NCBI GenBank assembly: GCA_016271365.2 | Contig: CM057456.1 | Coordinates: forward strand, 163,842,501 to 163,906,500 | From: Neoceratodus forsteri | Taxonomy: Eukaryota > Chordata > Ceratodontiformes > Ceratodontidae | Length of the DNA: 64,000 nucleotides | Direction: 5' to 3' | Shown: positions 57,760 to 64,000 of the stretch, piece by piece | Layout of the letters: every line of letters begins with the position of its first letter | How positions within the stretch are numbered: position 1 is the stretch's first letter | Notes under the pieces: generated by a model | Databases searched by the model: none | Told to the model about the DNA's origin: nothing | Seen by the model: only the letters and a program-made list of their open reading frames with translations | Made by a program: the position numbers and the translations under genes

Positions 57760-58880
57760 GACTATGAGGGTTTTAACTGCCCTGAAGGTGAGCTTTTCCC
57801 TTTTTGCCCTGCAACACCTGCTCTTCCACTTCCTTTCAGAGCAGGCCTACTCCTGGCATAGTGATCTGACAGCTCAGCAGCTTGCTGTGCTGTTTTTGAA
57901 TCCCGGTTCACTAGCCAGGTTTTCAGCTCAGCTGGGCAAGCCTGAAAGAACTGCTCTAACAACACAACCTCCTCAATTTTTGCCACAGAGCACTTCCACC
58001 CCTTCCCACCAATGTTTCAAAACTGATGTTGCTTTGTAGGCAGTTCCTCAAAGTTCATGTCAGGCCTTTTTCAGAGTTTATGTAATTTAACCCTGTAGGC
58101 TTCAGGAGATTGTTCATATTTTTTAAGTAAAGCAGTTTTAAGTTTCTCATAGTCTTTGCTGTCCTCATTGTCCATTTGGCCTAGCGACTCATGCCCTTTT
58201 CAGTAAGCAGCTGAGATAGCTGAAAGCTCCAGGCCTCCCTGGGTATCATGGCCTGGATACAGACCTTTTCAAACAAATTCAAAAATGCATCCATATCCTC
58301 CCAATCTTTAAATTCAGCTGTTAATTTGGAATTTATGTGTACCCCAGCCCTGGAGTTTCAGGTTCACCTCTGCCACTTACCTTATCTAGAGCTGATCATT
58401 GGAGTCTTAGCCTCTCCAGTTCCAACTCTCTCTGGCACTGCTGTTCCTCAGTCTCTCTCTGGTGCTGCTTTTCCTGCATCTCCATTTCAAACCTCTTCTG
58501 CTCCCTTTCTTGCTGGGCTTCAAACTTTCACTGCTCCAGCTCCAATTTCCTCAGCTCAAATTGTAGCTTTAGCTTCTGTAGCTCAGGATCAGTGGTGGAT
58601 TTCACTTGGTGGTGCAGTTCTGGGTCCTCTCTGGTCTTGCTGTCCTCCTCCCTGAGAGCAGACACTGCAATGTTCTTTGGCACCCCCACACCCAAGGTCT
58701 GGTCCCTTTCAGTCACTGGCCATGACTCAAGGTTCTGGGTAACCACTTGCTCATTGGCTGCCATGAAATCCTCCACGAGGTTCTTTTGGTTTGCCCTCAT
58801 AAAGGACCCTCTTTCTTGACACAACTGCCTTAACTGGTCTGTGGTGCATTGCTGCAGTTGGAGGCCATCTTCTTCCCTAA
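57760..58880 (-). pseudogene. Gypsy gag pseudogene: SAP-like start, coiled coil, SCAN-like capsid
   Basis: N-terminal TTDQLRQLCQERGSFMR then NQKNLVEDFM (58,845-58,765) resembles the SAP-like helix pair that opens such gags. A long charged coiled coil follows (PELQKLKLQFELRKLELEQ at 58,590-58,530; EAQQEREQKRFEMEMQEK and QRELELERLRL by ~58,400). The capsid is DMDAFLNLFEKVCIQAMIP, REAWSFQLSQLLTEKG (~58,305-58,195), DYEKLKTALLKKYEQSPEAY then RVKLHKL (~58,165-58,085), and VVLLEQFFQACPAELKTWLV (~57,968-57,910). This is the layout shared by Gmr1-like gag and SCAN domains. Stops interrupt the chain at several points. Confidence 0.8.
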
Positions 58881-59081
58881 CTACTGCTACACTAGCTTAC
58901 ACCGTAAACAAAAAACAACAGGGTAGGGAACTTTATACTGTAACCAGGTTTTTTTTTAAATCTCTGCCCTGTTTGTGTATGGATTGTTTACAGTTTATCA
59001 ATCTGATACACTGGCATCTAATCCAACCTCTATGCCTGTGCCACCAGTATCTGTCAGATTCCATCACTATGCCATCAGATT

Positions 59082-60341
59082 TGTCACAAACCCACTCCTG
59101 GGGATGGGTCCACTGAGCTCACAGTGCCCACCCCTAGTGCAATCCATGATGGGGGACAGGAATACCCTTTCTGTGTCCTTCTAGAGTGCTTGCTGAGTTC
59201 ACAACTGAACACTTGCCAGGAGGGCCCAGGGCTTCCTCTCTAATCTGGGTAAGGGTAAAATACAGTCTTGAGTCTATAGCCAGGTAAGAACCCTCCTTTG
59301 TTGCTGTACTGGGGGAAGGACCCAGGCATTACAAGCTCTTTGGGGCTGTCCTCATAATCATAATTGTGTCTTCTTCACCAGGTGGTGCAGGAACCTAGTT
59401 CAAAATCCCCAGATCCCTCCCAAGACCTGTGTATTCCCCTACTTAGGCAACCAGATTCCCTTCCAGGATCCTAGACTTTGGTAGTGATGGTGGCACCTTA
59501 GCATTAAACAGGCTGTCACAGATTGAATAAATCTTCCCACCTTCACACACACAACAAAATTACTTCAGGTGGTTATTAGAAGCAAGTGCTTTTACTAGTA
59601 CTTAAATAATTATCATACAAGACTTATAAACAAATGATGCAGAAATGTGGTTTCAGAATAACAAAAAAGTTGGTCAAATATATACAAAGCGACTGTGAAA
59701 TTTAACTGTCTAGTTTCTACCTTGTTTGTGGAGAATCAAAAGTCCAGAAATTAAATGAAGTCTGCAAAGTCCCAGTTCTTGCAGCCACTGGTCCTCAGTG
59801 TATGCTTGGCAGTCTGGCTCTGTATGTCAGGAAAAGTGTATTCTGCAAAAATGCCTGAGTTTCTGTTTTGATGAGCCTTAAATACCCCATGTCCTACAGA
59901 CTGAAAATTGTCCTTCAAATTAGCTAGTAGCCTTATCTTTTGGCCAGCAGGGGTCTCTCTTGCTCTTTCCCAAAATTTTATTTAGATTTATGCACCACAC
60001 AAACTTCCTGGATGGCCTGATACAGTATCCCCTGACCTCTTTTAAATGGAGATAAATTAGGACACTTGAAGTGTATTCACAATAGACTTACAGATCCTGT
60101 TCTCAAAGTACTTTTTCCTTGAAGTGTAAATGCTTATGACAGCACGATAGTTTCTCCTATCTCCTGTCCTTCTGGACTTGTCTCCTTTGATCAGTTTACC
60201 AGGAAATACCAATTCCCCCCTTTGAAATATAAAAGGCTTTTAGTGGAGGAGATGGCTCCCAGGACATTTTCAATTCCCCATTGAAATTCAACCCTTGTTT
60301 ATCTCTAACAAACATTGTCTCAGGCAAAGTGGAATGTCACA
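59082..60341 (-). mobile_element. 5' LTR of the Gypsy-type element
   Basis: In element orientation it begins TGTGACATTCCACTTTGCCT at 60,341 and ends GGGTTTGTGACA at 59,082, so it has TG...CA ends and is about 1.26 kb. Its last ~124 bp recur at 56,949-57,072. The 60,341 boundary is inferred from the TG start only, since the other LTR is truncated and cannot confirm it. Confidence 0.55.
59875..59887 (-). promoter_or_regulatory. TATA-like box within the LTR
   Basis: On the element strand, GGGTATTTAAGGC lies about 455 bp after the LTR start. Its position would suit a promoter at the U3/R border. It is a single motif match. Confidence 0.3.
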
Positions 60342-60350
60342 CATTATATA

Positions 60351-60496
60351 TGTCCCAAATTAACTGTACTGTATTGAAGACATGGACTTCTCCTGGCCAG
60401 CTATCATTCTTATGCTTGCTTCCCCATAATTTTTCACACCTCCCTCTCTAGTTATCCAGCACTGAAAAATATGTTTGAAAATGTATTCCCAAACTC
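60351..60496 (+). repeat. 146-bp direct duplication, copy 1
   Basis: Begins tgtcccaaattaactgtact and is matched by 61,051-61,196 with 5 substitutions and no gaps as aligned by eye. Copy 1 starts 10 bp from the proposed LTR end. Confidence 0.85.
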
Positions 60497-61050
60497 AGTC
60501 TCTCTTCTCAAGTACTCTTTAAAAAAATGACATTCTTCTGGTACACCTGATATCCTGGCCTTTTGGGGAATTTAAACATCAAACTTTTAAAGAAATATGA
60601 CAGCAATATGTCTACAATATGACCAAAGTGACCAAATTGCCACAGAAAGTACTATTCTTTTAAATCACATCTGACTATGAGAATTGCACATGGTTGGTGG
60701 CAACATGTGTCTGACCTTGGAGGTATGTACCACTTGCAGAATAATTCTGAATAAAACCATTTTTTAATGGTCCAGTCAATCATAATCCCTGGACCCCTGA
60801 ATCTGCAGGTGGATGAGTAGACTTGTTCTGGGGTATCCTGTGTGTCTACCAGTCAAACTGTTCATGTACAGTAGGTACATCTGGACTGATGTAGCCCCTT
60901 GGCAATTTGCCCCAGTGCAAGATAGATGCAGGGCTTCAAAAACCAAACTCTATATCTTCATAAGGGCAACATTTCTTTTGTTTTGTTGATCCCCTGCAAT
61001 GTTTTGCTATCTGGAGCTCATATATTTACTTGAAAGCACAAAATTAAATG
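60497..61050. other. Unassigned spacer between the two duplicate copies
   Basis: AT-rich, no domain or tandem structure. Confidence 0.4.
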
Positions 61051-61196
61051 TGTCCCAAATTAACTGTACTGTATGGAAGACATGGACTTCTCCTGGCCAG
61101 CCATCATTCTTGTGCTTGCTTCCCCATAATTTTTCACACCTCCCTCTCTAGTTATCCAACACTGAAAAATATGTTTGAAAATGCATTCCCAAACTC
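61051..61196 (+). repeat. 146-bp direct duplication, copy 2
   Basis: Offset from copy 1 is exactly 700 bp. Differences: tattgaag/tatggaag, agctatc/agccatc, cttatgc/cttgtgc, ccagcac/ccaacac and atgtatt/atgcatt. Confidence 0.85.
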
Positions 61197-62204
61197 ATGC
61201 CTGGTATCTCAGTACTGCATGATTCAATCAATGGGCATTGTGCCCATTTTGTGTTTGAAAGCACCTGAGCCCCTCAGTTGACTTCCATCCTTGTGTGAAA
61301 ATAGCCTGTATGGCCAGTCTATAAAGGCTACCATTTCTTCTGCATCCCAAGAGACATGTATGCTTAACATACATGAGTTTGTACACTAGAGTTAGTTGAA
61401 AATAGCAAATATACATGACCGGGTATTAGTGCAAAGGGACATTTGCCCATTTGAAAATTGTGTCCCAGATGTCTTTATGCAGGAAAATGTAACAAATAAA
61501 AAAGCTGATGTAAAAGATTGCCTTTGGTATATGCATTTTAACTAATTCTGATTCACTGTTTAAAAACTTATAGGATATATTTACTGTAGCTGAACATGTT
61601 TATAACAGCCCAAGTGATGTATTGTAGTTGTCATCAGTCCCCAGGCAAGGATTTTATTTTGTGATACAGCTGGACATTGAAGGGAAGCAATGCAGTTGGT
61701 CAGATTTTTGGCATTGTCTCATGATAATTGCTTGTAGAACATATGCTAGATCAGACTCAGCAGAAACACTTAGTGCTAAAGTTTTAATGAGTCAGCTTTC
61801 ACTGGAACAGGATAATATGTTATATTCCGACAGATGTTTCATGGAGTTAGGCCCTGTTTATTAGCATATTAAAATACTTGTACCTTTAAAAACATACTAA
61901 AATACTTGTATCTTGAAAGTTTCTTTGCATCACCTTGGAGTATGGAATATTAACTGCTTACCAAACAACAGAAGATATAAATATCAGCCGCCTACCGAGC
62001 AATAGAAGATATAAAAATTGTTTTTGGCTGACAGGCCCTTTAAATATCATCTAGCTTATTTTCTGCAGTATTTGGAGGTTGTCTCATTGTCCAGATGTAC
62101 CATATCTGATAAGATATAAGTCACACTAGAGAGCAAATCACACTTATAATGGTAGTATTATCTACTGAGTATGAAATCCAAAGATAATACCCTGGATTAC
62201 AGTC
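61197..62204. other. Unassigned; contains a 34-bp tandem duplication
   Basis: No domain. At ~61,959 and ~61,993 'taccaaacaacagaagatat' and 'taccgagcaatagaagatat' form a two-copy tandem repeat. 'actaaaatacttgtatctt' and a close relative occur at ~61,865-61,915. Confidence 0.45.
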
Positions 62205-62447
62205 CTCAGACTAAGGCATAACTCTCCTTAGATATTTTTTGGGGTCATTATTATAAGTTAATAGGACCTCCAATTGGTGTCTCTTATTGTATAAGAGACT
62301 TCAAGTGTGAGGTTTGGGTGAATGGACTGCAAAGCAAAACTGAGCAGTTCTGTCTGCCCAAATCTCATAATAGGAGTTTCTTATATCACATCAGAAACCT
62401 CTCATAGGCCCTATTAACTTAGTATAAATCACTTGGTTTAGTCTGAG
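62205..62447. repeat. Fold-back element (possible MITE)
   Basis: Nested inverted arms: CTCAGACTAA (62,205-62,214) with TTAGTCTGAG (62,438-62,447), and TAAGTTAATAGG (62,254-62,265) with CCTATTAACTTA (62,410-62,421). The two pairs are colinear as a stem; spacing between the blocks is 39 bp in the left arm and 16 bp in the right, implying a deletion. An internal hairpin GTCTCTTAT-tgt-ATAAGAGAC lies at ~62,279-62,299. No target-site duplication was established. Confidence 0.6.
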
Positions 62448-62629
62448 TGATTTATAGTAAGTTTATAGTCTTTTTTTATTTTTTTATTTTGTGGTGTTGT
62501 CTTCCACCATGGCACTGAAATGGAGCACTCCCTCCAAACGCTCCTGCATGAGACTATACTGTGCACAGGATAAGAAGTACAGGTTTTCTGACTGGCTGAA
62601 ATCCAAGGGAGGGATAGTAAGATTAAAAG

Positions 62630-64000
62630 GGGAAGGTGGGTTTCTGTAGTAGAGGACCAACAATAAGCAGACATATTTAACAAATACTTCTGTTCACTTT
62701 TCAGGTAGGAGGGGGTGGGAAATGGGCCTTTGTTATAAGACAAGGGCATAAAGGTTGGGAGGGGGACACTAGACCTTTCACAGTAGAAAGATTCATGAGG
62801 GAGTTGTCAAAGTTAAATGCAGAGAAGGCAATGGGTCCAGGCAATGGGTTCAGATGCGGTGCACCCCCAGGTTGCTGAGAGAGCTCAGGAAGGTACTGAC
62901 TGCACCTCTGATAGCCTTGTTCAACCAGTCACTAGAAACAGGGAGGTACTGGGGACAGGAGGAGGGCAGATGTAGTCCTATTCCACAAAAGTGGAAATAG
63001 GGAGGAGGTGAAAAATTACAGACAGGTCAGCCTGACTTTGGTAGTGGGCAAAATAATGGAATCACTACTGAAGGAAAGGATTGGAGAATGCCTTGTTACC
63101 AGAGGTTAACAAAATCTGAGGTAACATGGATTCACCAGGGGGAGGTCCTGCCAGACAAACCTGATCAAGTTCATTGACTGGGTAACAAAGGAAGTGGACC
63201 AGGGAGGGGCGGTTGACGTGGCCTATCTGGAGTTCAGCAAGGCCTTCGACGCCATTCTACATAGAAGGCTGGAAAACAAACTGAGTAGCCTAGGAGTAGG
63301 TCCTAAAATAGTAAAATGGGTGGAGAGTTGGCTTAGTGATAGGAGCCAAAGAGTGGTGGCAAATGCGGGGTACACTCTGGAGAGGGCAAGATGATTAGTG
63401 AGGTGCCGTAGGGTCAGTATTAGCCTGGTCTTCTTCAATGTCTTTATTAGTGATGTTGCAGAAGGACTAGAGGGAAGGTATGCCTATTCGTGAATGACAC
63501 AAAAATCTGCAACAGAGTAGACACACGGGGAGGGTATTGAAAGACTGAGGAAAGATCTAAAGAAGTTAAAAGAATGGTCATGAGTTTGGCAGCTAAGTTT
63601 CAATGCACAAAGTGCAAAATCATGTACTTAGGGCCCAAAACCTGAGGGCAATGTACCAACTCATGGGGTAAGTATTAGCAGTCACAAAACAGGAAAGGAA
63701 CTGGGGATGTCATTTCTGATGAACTGAAGGTAGCTAAACAGTGTGATAAGGCAGTGGAAAAGGCTCGGATGCATAGGGAGGGGTATCATCAGCAGAAAGA
63801 GGGAGGTAAAAATACCCCTGTATAGATGACTAGTCGGACCCCGCCCCATCTCTGAAAAGACATAGATAGGGTGGAGGTGGTGCAAAGCAGGGCAACTAAA
63901 ATGGTGCAGAGCCTGCATCAGAAGCCCTACAAAGAAAGGCTTAAGGATTTAAATATGTATGCCTTAGAAGACAGGAGGGAATGGGGGGATAAGATTAAGA
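62630..64000 (+). mobile_element. CR1/L2-type LINE, RT region, running off the window
   Basis: Same family as the copy at 42,130-44,850. It begins near 62,630 inside the linker (FINKYFCSLF-like at ~62,668-62,700) and proceeds through RT and the thumb region to IRPSSE-like and LEDRREWG-like text at 63,960-64,000. The 3' tail lies beyond the window. Confidence 0.85.
62760..63540 (+). pseudogene. LINE reverse transcriptase pseudogene
   Basis: In order: LSKLNAEKAMGPG (~62,805-62,842), VLFHKSGNREEVKNYRQVSL (62,975-63,032), VVGKIMESLLKERI (~63,042-63,083), SGGGPARQTLIK-like (~63,137), then an open stretch of 66 codons from 63,194 with DQGGAVDVAYLEFSKAFDAI, LSSLGVGPKIVKWVESWLSD and RSQRVVANAG. After a frameshift come LVFFNVFISDVAEGLEG-like (63,424-63,475) and a damaged catalytic loop at ~63,484-63,500. 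L-FSKAFD retains the first catalytic Asp. Confidence 0.85.

Larger units (their letters stand above)
56949..60341 (-). mobile_element. Ty3/Gypsy-type LTR retrotransposon, internally deleted
   Basis: Element orientation is minus. Order: 5' LTR (60,341-59,082), gag with coiled coil and SCAN-like capsid (58,880-57,760), CCHC knuckle and protease (57,716-57,444), beginning of RT (57,339-~57,073), then the remnant of the 3' LTR. Most of pol (RT core, RNase H, integrase) is missing. The gag resembles that of Gmr1-like Gypsy elements, the proposed ancestors of vertebrate SCAN domains; this family assignment is inferred from residue patterns. Confidence 0.75.

Noticed and set aside
56949..59205. The two 124-bp repeats as independent SINE insertions
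   Set aside because: They bracket a gag-pol region in the same orientation, start TG at the same place, and one joins pol directly, which fits LTR ends better. A SINE origin is not fully excluded.

Overview
This window looks like repeat-dense, non-genic DNA from a large vertebrate genome. I found no host protein-coding gene, rRNA or tRNA gene, or CRISPR array that I can defend. Nearly everything recognisable is a decayed mobile element: at least nine non-LTR retrotransposon (LINE) copies of the CR1/L2/Rex1 and L1 types, a DIRS-type tyrosine-recombinase retrotransposon, hAT DNA-transposon pieces with BED zinc fingers, a Ty3/Gypsy-type LTR element with a SCAN-like capsid, and a MIR/CORE-type SINE. 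Two minisatellite-like arrays and one large satellite array fill much of the rest. This mix (abundant CR1/L2-like LINEs, DIRS, hAT, Gypsy) and the LINE 3' ends of the form 'tctgccgtcat...ctatgtttctatg' suggest an amphibian such as a caecilian, or another large-genome tetrapod or lungfish. The assignment to vertebrate is firm; the clade is inference.

Layout. 1-1.1 kb: 3' end of a + strand LINE. 1.1-1.5 kb: AT-rich ~41-bp repeats. 4.5-6.7 kb: a + strand LINE interrupted by a - strand LINE. 7.2-7.5 kb: a GC-rich palindromic patch. 8.9-9.1 kb: MIR-like SINE. 9.35-14.2 kb: - strand LINEs, one retaining an ORF1 SGNH-esterase region plus endonuclease and reverse transcriptase (RT). 14.6-20.3 kb: a DIRS element (RT, RNase H, tyrosine recombinase) split by a 2.6-kb - strand LINE with a 6-bp target-site duplication. 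20.3-28.4 kb: mostly unassigned, with a perfect 17-bp hairpin and a polypyrimidine tract. 28.4-38.1 kb: a hAT transposase whose two ends lie 6.4 kb apart, separated by a LINE, a minisatellite and an L1-type fragment with a 10-bp target-site duplication. 40.0-44.85 kb: a LINE scrap, a second BED-finger hAT N-terminus and another LINE. 45.4-56.7 kb: an uninterrupted satellite of about 85-92 copies of a ~130-bp monomer, with a clear 13-monomer (~1.68-kb) higher-order repeat in its better-preserved part. 56.9-60.3 kb: a - strand Gypsy element with an internal deletion. 60.3-62.4 kb: a 146-bp direct duplication and a fold-back element. 62.6-64.0 kb: another + strand LINE running off the window.

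The sequence therefore records layers of insertion: DIRS then LINE; hAT then LINE, minisatellite and L1; LINE then LINE. The feature most likely to be undescribed is the higher-order satellite at 45.4-56.7 kb. All coding elements carry stops and frameshifts, so none is expected to be autonomous. No database search was possible, so family names rest on motifs read by eye.
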